The notes: generated by a model not told the origin, from the letters alone. A DNA stretch of 32,093 nt from DATBGS01 sp036557885 (GCA_036557885.1 DATBGS010000049.1:1-32093), one strand, 5' to 3'. Positions 8,149 through 16,152 are shown, counted from the first letter of the stretch. Program-made: numbers and translations.

Positions 8149-8853
8149 TCATGGCACCAGCAGAAATGCCAGGAGAATGATGACGCTGCCACAGCCCAAA
8201 AGCACCGCGCCAACCGTCCCAAAGCGCGAGGCAGGGATACGACTCATCTGGCGCAAAGTCCAGCTTGTTACGAGCACCAGCAATGGAATCCCTAAGCCAA
8301 AGAAAATGCCCATAAGCAGCCAGATAAACTGGAAGGGCCAGCCAACCAGGGGAAGCCGCACGACAGAGAAAATGCTTTGATCAAGATCAGCAGGCCAGTT
8401 AAAACCAGCCAGGAACCCAAAGAAGATAAAAAGTGCTAGATAAGCGGGAGAAAGCCAGGCAAGCCTACGCCACTTCAGAAGCGGGCCAGGCTTGACGCGA
8501 AATGATTGAGAGCCAAGCACCCAGAGCATCTGTATTGATAAGAGATAGAGGAGTGAATAAACTCCAAAAATGAACGCAGCGAACAGGATTATGCCAAGCC
8601 AGATATTTCTGTCTGGCAAAGTAAGCACTTCCATTATGTTTCCAAAAATGATGGCTGCGAATACGATGCCTATCCAGTATAAGAAGAAGAATGCTGGGAG
8701 TACATAGTTCACAACCATCTTTGGCAGCCACTTGCGGCCACCCAGGAGCACATCCACCAGATGAACGATACCTACCAGTACCATCATCACGCCAATGATG
8801 ATAAGCGCTCCCAGCGCGTCGCGCGCAAGTGGGCTGGTTGCCAGCAATCGCAT
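8149..8853 (-). CDS. polytopic membrane protein of unknown family
   Basis: This 234-residue protein (ATG 8853) has six or seven hydrophobic helices: ALIIIGVMMVLVGIVHLVDV, VLPAFFFLYWIGIVFAAIIF, LGIILFAAFIFGVYSLLYLL, SPAYLALFIFFGFLAGF, FQFIWLLMGIFFGLGIPLLV and VGAVLLGCGSVIILLAFLLV. A stronger Shine-Dalgarno (GAGGAGGGAG) precedes ATG 8853. The open frame upstream of it runs into the leader of the divergent lipoprotein gene and is unlikely to be translated. No catalytic motif is visible. It precedes the WD40 gene by 30 bp, so it might be the membrane partner of that extracytoplasmic propeller, but this is inference from position only. Confidence 0.75.
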   Translation of the reverse strand: MRLLATSPLARDALGALIIIGVMMVLVGIVHLVDVLLGGRKWLPKMVVNYVLPAFFFLYWIGIVFAAIIFGNIMEVLTLPDRNIWLGIILFAAFIFGVYSLLYLLSIQMLWVLGSQSFRVKPGPLLKWRRLAWLSPAYLALFIFFGFLAGFNWPADLDQSIFSVVRLPLVGWPFQFIWLLMGIFFGLGIPLLVLVTSWTLRQMSRIPASRFGTVGAVLLGCGSVIILLAFLLVP

Positions 8854-9053
8854 CGAGTCTCCCTCCTCTTTCTTGCTCCAGTCAGATTGTAGCAAAGAAG
8901 GAGTGTGGTGGCAAGGGATGTTTTTCTGGAACTTTTCCCGCTTTGCAGCGTTTTCATGATCAGGTAGAATAGGCGCGTGGGGTGCAGGGGCGTCTGCCAG
9001 GTGAGCATGCTGGCATACCAATGGTATCGGACTACAAGAAAGGCCCAATCGTT

Positions 9054-9935
9054 ATGAGGAAACTCTGGTATAGATCACTACGGCACGCTTGCCTGAGCCT
9101 TTTTACGCTCATCCTGCTCCTGCTGGCGGCGTGCGACTCCGGGGCAAACACTGCTTCTGGCACGCCCACGCCGAATCCCGCAGCGGGCCAGGTGGTGATC
9201 CAGCTTTTCCCAACGGCTGGTTTTATCCTGCCAAGGGTGGTGGGCGTGCCGGAATGGACGCTCTATGGTGATGGGACGGTGCTCTTTCTGGGCCAGGGCA
9301 GCACCGTGAACTTGTTGCAGGCGCATCTCTCCAGGGCCGACGCGCAGCATATTGTGGATGTCGTCACCAACCAATACCAATTTTTCGCCAGCACCGAAAC
9401 CCTCTATGGACAGACCAATCCTGATGTTGGGCCAACGCTGCTCTACGTGCATACGAACGGGCAGCAAAAGACGGTGGGCATCGGGCAGCGAGCGGGCGAC
9501 CAGCCCGACCAGCAAACAACCAATATCTTTGCCATTCAGCAGTTCTTGCAGCAGCAGGAGCCAGCCAACGCCATCCCCTACGACCCGCCAGCCATTGCGC
9601 TGCTGGCGCTGCCAGATGACCAGCCCAGCCAGGTGACGTGGCCGTTTGATGATATTTCGCTGTCGCAGATTGCCGCCCAGGAGTGCGCGCTGCTGACACC
9701 AGAGGCGCAGTGCCCCGCCGGGCAGCCATCGGCCATCAAAATGATCTCTGGCTCGCGCGCCAAAGCCATCCTGGGCGGGTCGGGCTTCACGCAAACGATG
9801 ATGCAGAACGGCAAGTCATATCGCATCATCTCCTGGCCGCTGCTGCCCGACGCGCTGCACCCCGCGCCAGGCACCCCCGCGATGATCACTGTCACGGTGG
9901 GGAGCGAACTGAAGCAGTGGCCGCTAAGCGCGTAG
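9054..9935 (+). CDS. secreted lipoprotein of unknown function
   Basis: This 293-residue protein has a lipoprotein signal: the basic N-terminus MRKLWYRSLRH, a hydrophobic run LFTLILLLLAAC, and a lipobox cysteine near residue 23. A Thr/Pro-rich linker (SGTPTPNPAAG) follows. The mature part begins VVIQLFPTAGFILPRVVGVP and includes WTLYGDGTVLFLG, a phrase I associate with unnamed lipoproteins of this phylum. No catalytic motif is recognised. The start at 9054 is chosen because the signal peptide begins there and an earlier in-frame ATG (8982) would bury it. It is divergent from the membrane protein gene at 8149-8853 and shares a 200 bp promoter region with it. Confidence 0.8.
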   Translation: MRKLWYRSLRHACLSLFTLILLLLAACDSGANTASGTPTPNPAAGQVVIQLFPTAGFILPRVVGVPEWTLYGDGTVLFLGQGSTVNLLQAHLSRADAQHIVDVVTNQYQFFASTETLYGQTNPDVGPTLLYVHTNGQQKTVGIGQRAGDQPDQQTTNIFAIQQFLQQQEPANAIPYDPPAIALLALPDDQPSQVTWPFDDISLSQIAAQECALLTPEAQCPAGQPSAIKMISGSRAKAILGGSGFTQTMMQNGKSYRIISWPLLPDALHPAPGTPAMITVTVGSELKQWPLSA

Positions 9936-10089
9936 GCCCGCAGCGGCCCACCAACCCTCCTGCTTCATCTGCGCTGGTCTTGATATTGCAGCACCTCTCC
10001 ACGTTTTGCGGCGGGCAGAAGTTGCGTGCCGCTTGCGATCAACAGCTCAGCCTCATGGACTGAGACAAGCCAGCAGAAGGAGCTAACAG

Positions 10090-10380
10090 ATGGCAACCTA
10101 TGTTGTCGTATCCAACTGGACTGAACAGGGCGTCAAGAACGTCAAAGACACCATTCAACGGATGCAGCAATTCCGCTCGAATTGCGAGCAGCGCGGCATC
10201 AAAGTGCTCAGCTACTATTGGACCCAGGGGCGCTACGACAATGTAGTCATCCTTGAGGCGCCTGACGAAACAACCGTCATGGCAACTCTCCTGGCCTCCG
10301 CCCTCAAGGGGGCTGTGCACACCGAAACGCTGCGCGCCTTCAGCGAGGCAGAAATGAGCGCGATTCTCCAGAAGGTGTAG
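10090..10380 (+). CDS. GYD-domain protein
   Basis: This 96-residue protein spans one GYD domain. It starts ATYVVVSNWTEQGVKNVKDT, the typical strand-helix opening, and carries the namesake motif as GRYDNVVILEAPDE (about residues 47-60), followed by the second helix and HTETLRAFSEAEM. The family adopts a ferredoxin-like, dimeric alpha/beta barrel fold related to ABM monooxygenases. Its biochemical role is unknown. AGAAGGAG lies about 9 nt before the ATG, a good ribosome site. It is apparently monocistronic, 154 bp after the lipoprotein gene and convergent with the YcaQ-like gene. Two other dimeric-barrel proteins lie in this window at 20352 and 22238. Confidence 0.92.
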   Translation: MATYVVVSNWTEQGVKNVKDTIQRMQQFRSNCEQRGIKVLSYYWTQGRYDNVVILEAPDETTVMATLLASALKGAVHTETLRAFSEAEMSAILQKV

Positions 10381-10426
10381 CAGCAGACCAGCGCGTTTGC
10401 TGGCCTGCTCGCCACGCCCCACCCCG

Positions 10427-10443
10427 GCGGGCTGGCAGCCCGC
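10427..10443. repeat. short GC palindrome, GCGGGCTG family
   Basis: GCGGGCTGGCAGCCCGC is a perfect palindrome with a single central base, followed by GCTACAAGC. It sits between the convergent GYD and YcaQ-like genes, only 2 bp from the latter's stop. The same unit recurs at 24718-24734 and 24833-24849, and a variant occurs near 27070. It could help terminate both transcripts. Confidence 0.75.
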
Positions 10444-10444
10444 G

Positions 10445-11623
10445 CTACAAGCTGCCCGCGAGCGCCTGGCGTGTCGCCGGGTCTACGCCTTCGGCTACCT
10501 GCACCCCGGTGGCGTGCAGGTAGCGGCAAAACGCCTCGGCCCCGCTGCGCAGCGCCTCTAGCAACTCGGCGGTGGGCGTGACATCCGGCTCCCACCACCA
10601 GCGCGAAATCTTCCAGATGCCCTTCTCCAGCCGGGAATCCACGCGCCCAATAAAGCGGTCCCCATAAAACACCGGCAGCACATAATAGCCCCAGCGCCGA
10701 TCTTTCTCCGGCTTGTAGACCTCCCAGATGTAATCGTAATCGAAGACATATTGCACCGTTTTGCGGTCCCAGAGCAGGCTATCCAGCGGGCCAAGGAAGA
10801 TGACACGCGGCGCGGGCACCGGCTGCTCCAGCAAGGGGAGCGCGCCAGTGGGGAGATACGCCACCCAACGCTTTTCGCCAATCTGCGCAGGCGTCAGCGT
10901 GCCCGCTTCTAGCGCCTGCTCCAGCGCCACTTTGCGCTGGGCGGCAGTGCCGCTTTGCGTCCAGATGGAGGCGTCGCCAGAAAGACGCATCAGGCCCATT
11001 GATTGCGCGCGCCGCGCCACCACCCACCGATAATACGCTTCTTCCTCCAGCAGCGGCGGCGCGTTGAAGTGTTCCGCAGGGATGACGCGCTCGGCGCGAT
11101 CATAGTAGTGGCGCCCGTGTTTGCGGTGATGGGTGACGATGACGCCGCGAATCCACAGGACTTGCAAAATATGCTTGACGCGCTTGGGGCCAAACCACTC
11201 GCCGCGACCTACAAAGTGCGATTGGTCCTCAAAGTCCAGCGAGGAGAGCGGCCCGCGCGCATCTAGCTCAGCCAGCGTCGCCGCAACCGCTTCGGCTTCG
11301 CGTTCCATATCTATCGGACTCCACGCCTGGCGGGTGGAGCGAACGCGGGCGCGGTTGGGCCAATCGCTCACAGGCACCAGGCACGCCTGCTTATCCCAGG
11401 CATCGTAGATGATGCGCTCGGTATAGGCGGCTTTCTGCCAGTCATCCACCTGATAGCCCGCCACACGCGCCTGCAAGACCAGATCGGGATTGCGGCCAAC
11501 GGGGTTGAGTGGGTCATACTGGACGGTGCCCAGGTGGGCAAAGACCCCAGCAATATCGGTGGGCGTGAAATGATAGGTCGCCAGAAAGCGGCGTGCCTCG
11601 TCGTGCGATAGCTGCAATGGCAT
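10445..11623 (-). CDS. winged-helix DNA glycosylase of the YcaQ/AlkX (HTH_42) family
   Basis: This 392-residue protein (ATG 11623, preceded by GGGGGAAG) matches the three-winged-helix HTH_42 superfamily. The N-terminal lobe has LSHDEARRFLATYHF and the catalytic-loop motif GTVQYDPLNPVGRN (Gln35-Tyr-Asp37). From family knowledge, the YcaQ/AlkX branch uses Q-x-D, whereas AlkZ uses Q-x-Q. Further marks are DWPNRARVRS, WIRGVIVTHHRKHGRHYYD (a winged-helix hairpin) and FLGPLDSLLWDRKTVQYVFD with VYKPEKDRRWGYYVLPVFYG, a strongly conserved block. Members excise alkylated bases or unhook interstrand crosslinks. It is cytoplasmic and about the usual family length. An earlier in-frame start (11725) would overlap the divergent GntR promoter and is not favoured. 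Confidence 0.88.
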   Translation of the reverse strand: MPLQLSHDEARRFLATYHFTPTDIAGVFAHLGTVQYDPLNPVGRNPDLVLQARVAGYQVDDWQKAAYTERIIYDAWDKQACLVPVSDWPNRARVRSTRQAWSPIDMEREAEAVAATLAELDARGPLSSLDFEDQSHFVGRGEWFGPKRVKHILQVLWIRGVIVTHHRKHGRHYYDRAERVIPAEHFNAPPLLEEEAYYRWVVARRAQSMGLMRLSGDASIWTQSGTAAQRKVALEQALEAGTLTPAQIGEKRWVAYLPTGALPLLEQPVPAPRVIFLGPLDSLLWDRKTVQYVFDYDYIWEVYKPEKDRRWGYYVLPVFYGDRFIGRVDSRLEKGIWKISRWWWEPDVTPTAELLEALRSGAEAFCRYLHATGVQVAEGVDPATRQALAGSL

Positions 11624-11736
11624 AGTGCTTCCCCCAGAAATAAGAACAGATGTACCAGTGCAGTATATCGCATTCAGGAATTCTGCGCTGCATCTGAGCA
11701 ATTTTCCTCGTTTTGCAAAACTCATTGAAAAACCTC

Positions 11737-11790
11737 TTGACTTTTCGGCATTTATCCTCTATAGTTAGTTACATGAGTAGTGAACCGGTT
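11737..11790 (+). promoter_or_regulatory. promoter and candidate operator of the GntR/ABC operon
   Basis: TTGACT (11737-11742) and TATAGT (11760-11765) are 17 bp apart. Downstream of the expected start point lies the perfect 8 bp palindrome AACCGGTT (11783-11790), immediately before the AGGTGG ribosome site. It is a plausible GntR operator for autorepression, since YtrA-type regulators normally control their own ABC operon. Confidence 0.75.
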
Positions 11791-11804
11791 AGGTGGTACA
11801 GCAC

Positions 11805-12176
11805 ATGAGCCAGTTGATTGATGACAGCCGCCCAATTTTTATGCAGATTGCCGAGCGGGTTGAAAACGACATTGTGGAGGGAAGACTGCCCGAAGAATCG
11901 CAGGCTCCCTCCACCAATGAGCTTGCGGCCTACTACCAGATCAACCCGGCAACCGCAGCAAAAGGAGTGAATCTGTTGGTAGATCAAGGTATTTTGTACA
12001 AAAAGCGCGGACTTGGCATGTTCGTAGCAACCGGCGCGCATGCCGCGCTGATGGGCAAGCGCCGGGAGGAGTTCTACGAGCAATATGTCGTGAAGATGCT
12101 TCAGGAGGCAGAGAAGCTGGGCATCACCGAGGAACAATTGACAGAAATGATTCGGAGAGGGGCAAAAGTACCATGA
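11805..12176 (+). CDS. GntR-family repressor, YtrA subfamily
   Basis: This 123-residue protein has the winged-helix GntR domain at about residues 8-75: PIFMQIAERVENDIVEGRLP, then SQAPSTNELAAYYQINPATA with the usual S-x-N/R-E-L-A recognition region, then YKKRGLGMFVA (the wing). The C-terminal part is only about 50 residues and helical (RREEFYEQYVVKMLQEAEKL), too short for a ligand-binding FadR or HutC domain, which is the mark of the YtrA group. The start ATG 11805 lies 8 nt after AGGTGG. Its stop overlaps the ABC ATPase start (ATGA), so the two are translationally coupled. The expected role is repression of the exporter operon until an envelope stress or antibiotic signal arrives. The inducer is unknown. 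Confidence 0.92.
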   Translation: MSQLIDDSRPIFMQIAERVENDIVEGRLPEESQAPSTNELAAYYQINPATAAKGVNLLVDQGILYKKRGLGMFVATGAHAALMGKRREEFYEQYVVKMLQEAEKLGITEEQLTEMIRRGAKVP

Positions 12177-13138
12177 GCGCCAGTGTGAAAGTCCAGCAGG
12201 TACCATCATCCATCCAAAGTTCGGAGAGCGAGAACAAGGCGATGAGCAACGTAGTCAAACTCAATCGGCTGACCAAAACCTATGGCAGCGTCACGGCGGT
12301 CAATGACGTCAGCTTTGCGCTGGACGCCGACAAAATCTATGGGCTGTTGGGGCGCAACGGCGCGGGCAAAACGACGATCATGCAGTTGCTCACAGCCCAG
12401 ATTTTCCCCACCAGCGGCGACGTGCAGGTCTTTGGGGAGCATCCCTATGAGAACAGCCGCGTGCTCAGCCAGGTGTGTTTCATCAAGGAAAGCCAGAAGT
12501 ATCCCAACAATCTGCGCGTGCGCGACGTGCTGGACCTGTCGGCGCGGTTCTTCCCAAACTGGGACCAGGATTACGCCCTGACGCTGGTGAAGGATTTCCG
12601 GCTGCCGCTGGAGCGGAAAATGAAGGCGCTCTCCAGAGGCATGCTATCGTCGGCGGGCATCATTGTTGGCCTTGCCAGCCGCGCGCCGCTGACCATCTTT
12701 GACGAGCCATACCTGGGCCTGGACGCCGTTGCCCGCAGCATCTTTTATGATCGGCTGATTGCTGATTACGCCGATCATCCGCGAACCATTATCCTGTCCA
12801 CGCACCTGATTGATGAGGTGAGCCGGTTGCTGGAACACGTCCTGGTGATTGACCAGGGCAGGCTGATTCTCGACGTGGATGCTGATTCGCTGCGCGGGCG
12901 GGCGTTTACCGTCATCGGCGCGGCGTCGCAGGTCGAATCCTACATGGAGGGCAAAGCCCTGCTGAACCGCGAGCCGCTGGGCAGCCTGGTTTCGGCAACC
13001 GTCATGGGCAATGGCGACGCGGGGGACCGCAAGCAAGCAGAAGCGCTGGGGCTGGAACTGGCGCCCGTCTCTTTGCAGAAATTGATTGTCCACTTGACCA
13101 GCGAAACATCTGAACGAAAGGCAGCAGAGGTCCGATGA
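12173..13138 (+). CDS. ABC transporter ATP-binding protein (YtrB/BcrA-like)
   Basis: This 321-residue ATPase has a Walker A LLGRNGAGKTT (about residues 58-68), a degenerate signature LSRGM in place of LSGGQ (about residue 150), a Walker B LTIFDEP and an H-loop STHLIDEV. The C-terminal 90 residues (from VIDQGRLILDVDAD) are the extra domain usual in YtrB/CcmA-type exporters. The ATG at 12173 overlaps the gntR stop as ATGA. A second in-frame ATG at 12242 (MSNVVKLNRLTKTYG) begins exactly where family members usually start, so the first 23 residues may be untranslated or a lineage-specific extension. It forms an exporter with the next gene, whose start overlaps its stop by 4 bp. Confidence 0.92.
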   Translation: MSASVKVQQVPSSIQSSESENKAMSNVVKLNRLTKTYGSVTAVNDVSFALDADKIYGLLGRNGAGKTTIMQLLTAQIFPTSGDVQVFGEHPYENSRVLSQVCFIKESQKYPNNLRVRDVLDLSARFFPNWDQDYALTLVKDFRLPLERKMKALSRGMLSSAGIIVGLASRAPLTIFDEPYLGLDAVARSIFYDRLIADYADHPRTIILSTHLIDEVSRLLEHVLVIDQGRLILDVDADSLRGRAFTVIGAASQVESYMEGKALLNREPLGSLVSATVMGNGDAGDRKQAEALGLELAPVSLQKLIVHLTSETSERKAAEVR

Positions 13139-13824
13139 ACCGTATTGCAAGCGTGGTGCGTATGCACGCGAAAGACAAGAACTCCTGGTTCTACATCCCT
13201 TTGATGGTGTTGGGGGTCAGCTTCAGCATTAATGTGCTCATTGCTTCCCTCCTGGGGGGAAAATCGCCGATTTATACCGGCGGGCTGCTCTCCATCTACG
13301 TCTATATGCTGGTGGGCGGGGTCATCGTGGTCACCGGGTCGTTTCCTTTTGCAATTGGCTTTAGCGTGCGCCGCAAGGATTACTTTTGGGGAACCGTCAC
13401 AATGGCCGCCGTCATCAGCGCAATCTGGGCGCTGCTGATCTCGCTGCTCTCGCTTGTGGAAGGCAGCCTGATCCCCAACTGGGGCGTGAGCTTGCATTTC
13501 TTCCACCTGCCCTTCTGGGGCAATAGCTCGATCTTCGTGCAGTTTGCCCTGTTCTTTGTGGTGATGCTGCTCATGTTCTTTCTGGGATTTGCGCCAGCCA
13601 GCATCTATCAGCGGTTTGGCCGCAGCGGGATGTACACCATTTCCGGCGTGGTGATAGGCGCCCTCAGTATCTTGTCGCTGCTCAGCACGTACTGGAACTG
13701 GTGGAGCGCCATCTTTGCCTGGCTGGGACAGCAGACGGTTGTTGGACTGACGGGCTGGATGGCGCTGGTAGCCGGGCTGTGCGCGCTGGCCTCGTATGGG
13801 CTGCTGCGCAAAGCAACGGTGTAA
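13135..13824 (+). CDS. ABC transporter membrane subunit
   Basis: This 229-residue protein has six hydrophobic helices: YIPLMVLGVSFSINVLIASL, YVYMLVGGVIVVTGSFPFAI, TMAAVISAIWALLISLLSLV, FALFFVVMLLMFFLGFAPAS, SGVVIGALSILSLLSTYWNW and GWMALVAGLCALASYGLLRK. The N-terminal amphipathic stretch MNRIASVVRMHAKDKNSW precedes the first helix, as in other YtrC/YtrD-like or BcrB-like permeases. ATG 13135 overlaps the ATPase stop codon (ATGA), which fixes the start and implies coupling. With the ATPase it should make a dimeric exporter or an envelope-stress ABC system. The substrate is not evident. A palindromic repeat just after the stop may end the transcript. Confidence 0.85.
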   Translation: MNRIASVVRMHAKDKNSWFYIPLMVLGVSFSINVLIASLLGGKSPIYTGGLLSIYVYMLVGGVIVVTGSFPFAIGFSVRRKDYFWGTVTMAAVISAIWALLISLLSLVEGSLIPNWGVSLHFFHLPFWGNSSIFVQFALFFVVMLLMFFLGFAPASIYQRFGRSGMYTISGVVIGALSILSLLSTYWNWWSAIFAWLGQQTVVGLTGWMALVAGLCALASYGLLRKATV

Positions 13825-13830
13825 TGTTTA

Positions 13831-13864
13831 TAGCCCCGGCGGCCCGGCAGGGACGCCGGGGCTA
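13831..13864. repeat. GC-rich hairpin after the ABC operon
   Basis: TAGCCCCGGCG (13831-13841) and its exact reverse complement (13854-13864) form an 11 bp stem 7 bp after the permease stop. It lies between convergent genes and belongs to the same GGGGCTAC-ended family as 15118-15190, 16057-16115, 20273-20335 and 23067-23123. It lacks a T-run but could still stop or stabilise transcripts. Confidence 0.7.
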
Positions 13865-13895
13865 CAAGCAGCTATGTTCGCGCCCCCGACCAGCC

Positions 13896-15008
13896 TCATT
13901 TCTTCTGGATGCTCGCCAGCAGGATGCCACCCGCCAACACCACGCCGCCCAGCCAGAAGCCAGACGAGAGCGTTTCCCCCAGGAAAAGGGCACTGAGCAG
14001 CCCGCCCACGAGCGGCTGCGCAAAGAAGAAGATGGCCGCCACCGCTGCATCCAGGCGCTCGACGCCTTTATACCAGAGGAACCAGGCCAGCGCCGTCGCG
14101 CCCCAGCCCAGATAGAGCACGGCCAGCACCAGTCCCCATGTAATGGTGCCAATAGACACTCTGGTAAGTTCAATGACCACAAAGGGGAACAGCAAGACGA
14201 TGCACCAGAGCGTGGCGTAGGTGCTGGTGACGAGCGCGGAAAGCCGCCGCACCAGTGGGGCACCCAGCACGGTGAACAGCGCCCACGCCAGCGCGGAGAT
14301 GAGCAGCAGCGCGTCGCCCAGGAGTGTGGCGCTGCCGCCGCCCAGGTCCGTTCCCACGACAATAACGACACCCGCCAGCGCCAGCCCCATGCCCACCAGC
14401 ACGCGCCAGCCAGGGCGCTCGCGCAGGACCAGCCAGGCAATCGGCACGACAAATACCGGCGTCATGGTGGTGAGCAGCGCGCCATCGTGAGCGCTTGCCA
14501 GGGCCGTGCCCCAGAACTGCGTAATGAGCGTGGCGGTAAGTGTGCCACCCAGCAGAATGAAGCGCCGCGTGTCGCCAGGCTGCCCCGCCCCTGCCTGGCG
14601 ATTAAAATCCCCCAGAGGGGGCAAGCTGCGGCTAGGGGCCTGCGGCCACCCTAAGACAGAAGGGCACAGCGAAACCCGCCTGCGCGGGTTGAGACGAACG
14701 TTGGCGTGGCCGGGGTGGGGAGTCCCTGAAGAGGGACTTGGTAGCCGCAGGCCCCTAGCCGCGACTTTAGTCGCCAGCCATAGGGTGAGGCCGCCGATGA
14801 TGACGCGCAGCATGCCCAATGTGATAGGCGGGATGGCGCTGAAGCTGGCGCGGCTGACGACATACATCCCACCCCAGAGGCAGGCCGCCAGCAGCGGCGC
14901 CAGGCCAGTGAAGCCCGCAACACGCCGCCTATGCGCGGTAGCGGCGGGCCGAGGCACGTGCGCCTCGCCCTCAGCCGCGCGCGCTGCGGATTGATCGGAT
15001 ACGTCCAT
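13896..15008 (-). CDS. EamA/DMT-family transporter interrupted in frame by a palindromic element
   Basis: This is a 370-residue drug/metabolite transporter. The start ATG 15008 follows AAGAGAGAG. The two EamA halves are clear: PLLAACLWGGMYVVSRASFS (helix 1), LGMLRVIIGGLTLWLATK (helix 2), AHDGALLTTMTPVFVVPIAW, then ATLLGDALLLISALAWALFT (start of half 2), TALAWFLWYKGVERLDA and PLVGGLLSALFLGETLSSGF. Usual family members are about 300 residues. The surplus of about 62 residues is between helices 2 and 3 (residues about 78-139) and is encoded by a palindromic repeat. The host reading frame continues through it without a stop. The insert lies in a predicted cytoplasmic loop, so function may survive. 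It probably exports or imports small metabolites, with an unknown substrate. Confidence 0.85.
   Translation of the reverse strand: MDVSDQSAARAAEGEAHVPRPAATAHRRRVAGFTGLAPLLAACLWGGMYVVSRASFSAIPPITLGMLRVIIGGLTLWLATKVAARGLRLPSPSSGTPHPGHANVRLNPRRRVSLCPSVLGWPQAPSRSLPPLGDFNRQAGAGQPGDTRRFILLGGTLTATLITQFWGTALASAHDGALLTTMTPVFVVPIAWLVLRERPGWRVLVGMGLALAGVVIVVGTDLGGGSATLLGDALLLISALAWALFTVLGAPLVRRLSALVTSTYATLWCIVLLFPFVVIELTRVSIGTITWGLVLAVLYLGWGATALAWFLWYKGVERLDAAVAAIFFFAQPLVGGLLSALFLGETLSSGFWLGGVVLAGGILLASIQKK
14594..14777. repeat. nested palindromic element, copy 2, inside the EamA gene
   Basis: The ends are inverted repeats: CTGGCGATTAAAATC (14594-14608) and the complement of CTGGCGACTAAAGTC (14763-14777), 13 of 15 matching. 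Inside are GCGGCTAGGGGCCTGCGG with its inverse near 14742-14762, AGTCCCTGAAGAGGGACT and AACCCGCCTGCGCGGGTT. Read on the minus strand, its order (AAGTCC...GGACTCCCCACCCC, then AACCCGC...GCGGGTTTCGC) matches copies at 4864 and 29500. It adds about 62 codons to the host gene. Confidence 0.82.
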
Positions 15009-15084
15009 AGCGTGCTCTCTCTTGTGCGTAACGAGAACAATGATGAGCATATTACCATGCTTACGCGCTTCGAGCACCGCCTGT

Positions 15085-15190
15085 CGCGTCGGCACAGTGG
15101 CCGACGCGGTGGACTGCCCGGCACAGTGGCCGGGGCTACAAACGGCTGACCCGCTGGCGAACGTTGCCCGGCAGGGACGCCGGGGCTACA
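15085..15190. repeat. cluster of three short GC palindromes
   Basis: Three units lie in tandem between two minus-strand genes. CGCGTCGGC (15085-15093) with inverse 15100-15108 around ACAGTG is the first. CCGGCACAGTGGCCGGGGCTAC (two bases longer than quoted cores elsewhere) near 15118-15140 is the second. CCCGGCAGGGACGCCGGGG near 15169-15187 is the third, ending at the stop of the upstream minus-strand gene. They are members of the GGCAC(G/A)GTGGCC family. Confidence 0.65.
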
Positions 15191-15989
15191 CGCCTACCGC
15201 CACAGGCTGCTGAAGCTCACCGCGCTCCCAGGCGGCCAGTAAGTCTAAAAACTGCTCTGGGATGGTCTGGCCTTGCGCCTGCTCCCAGGCCAGCCGCTTT
15301 GCGATGCGCCGCTCGGCTTTCTCTGGCACTTCGATGGGCAGCAGCCACTTCCACCACTGGCCTACTGATACCTTTGGCCCAAAGCACTCCGTCCAGAGGT
15401 CCAGCAAGGCATCGCGCAGGCAGACTTCCGCGTACCAGCGGTTGACGCGGCGGCGCAAGGCGGCGCAAATATGCAGGATGCGCTCCAGCACCTGCATGGC
15501 GGCGCGATGCCGCTTTTCCCACTCGAAGCCCGCCGGGTCGCTCCAGTAGCTTTGCTGCGTGGCGCGGAGCAGGCGCAGCAAGAGGCGCAGTTCGTCGCGC
15601 AGGAGCAGACACAGCGCGTCGCTGGACATGCGGCGCAGCGCTTGCACGTCGGCGGGGTGCTGATCGAGGTCGCGGGGAAGGTAGCGCTTGCCTCGGCCAC
15701 CAGCAAAGCGCCTGCCGCGTGCTCGCTGGCGGGCGGTGATGAGCAGGAAACCGGGGATGCCAAAGCTGAGCACGGTGGCGACATAGCTTTCGACCTCAAA
15801 GAGATGGCGATCTATGCCCGCCAGCGGGTGATGATCGGACGGGCGCGGCACCCAATGCGGCGCGCCAATGCGCAGATAAACGCGCAGCACGGATTCCAGC
15901 GCTTTCAATTCGGTGATGACGGGATGGGGTGCAAGAGCACCCGTTTGGGATGGAAACGGATGAGGCTGCGAACGAGACGGGTTGAACAT
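15186..15989 (-). CDS. protein of unknown family, paralogue of the 27323-28180 gene
   Basis: This 267-residue protein starts at ATG 15989 (AAAGGAAG upstream). It is basic, helical and without a signal peptide or recognised domain. Residues about 88-112 are RARGRRFAGGRG... and RDLDQHP. Residues 128-142 are LLLRDELRLLLRLL. The last 20 residues contain FLDLLAAWERGEL. The protein at 27323-28180 shows the same order (FGGKKQPLAFDPAELEQ, LLLDDLWVLLRLVW, an FG-x-x-V motif, and FVPLVERWLAGDV near the end), so the two are full-length paralogues. The N-terminal codons include an 18-base motif repeated at 16327. Both ends are flanked by GC palindromes. No function can be given. Confidence 0.7.
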   Translation of the reverse strand: MFNPSRSQPHPFPSQTGALAPHPVITELKALESVLRVYLRIGAPHWVPRPSDHHPLAGIDRHLFEVESYVATVLSFGIPGFLLITARQRARGRRFAGGRGKRYLPRDLDQHPADVQALRRMSSDALCLLLRDELRLLLRLLRATQQSYWSDPAGFEWEKRHRAAMQVLERILHICAALRRRVNRWYAEVCLRDALLDLWTECFGPKVSVGQWWKWLLPIEVPEKAERRIAKRLAWEQAQGQTIPEQFLDLLAAWERGELQQPVAVGV

Positions 15990-16056
15990 TGGGAACTTCC
16001 TTTCTGTTTCTGGAATGTTCCCACGCCGACGTTCTGCTCGCTTGTAGCGCGGGCTG

Positions 16057-16115
16057 CCCGGCACGGTGGCCGGGGCTACAGGCAGCCCGCTCGTAGCCCC
16101 GGCCACCGTGCCGGG
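16057..16115. repeat. perfect 23 bp inverted repeat (GGCACGGTGG family)
   Basis: The 23 bp arm at 16057-16079 (core GGCACGGTGGCCGGGGCTAC) is exactly inverted at 16093-16115 across a 13 nt spacer. It lies upstream of the minus-strand gene at 15186-15989. RNA from either strand would fold into a very stable hairpin. Confidence 0.8.
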
Positions 16116-16152
16116 GAATGCTGCCGCAAATAACAAGCCCCCGTGCCCGGTT

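Noticed and set aside
8853..9048. N-terminal extension of the minus-strand membrane protein from a TTG at 9048
   Set aside because: The extra 65 residues are polar with no family likeness, lack a ribosome site and overlap the lipoprotein gene's start region.
13701..14654. Plus-strand open frame of 317 codons overlapping the ABC permease and EamA genes
   Set aside because: Gln/Arg-rich product with no domain; the minus-strand EamA gene is well supported.
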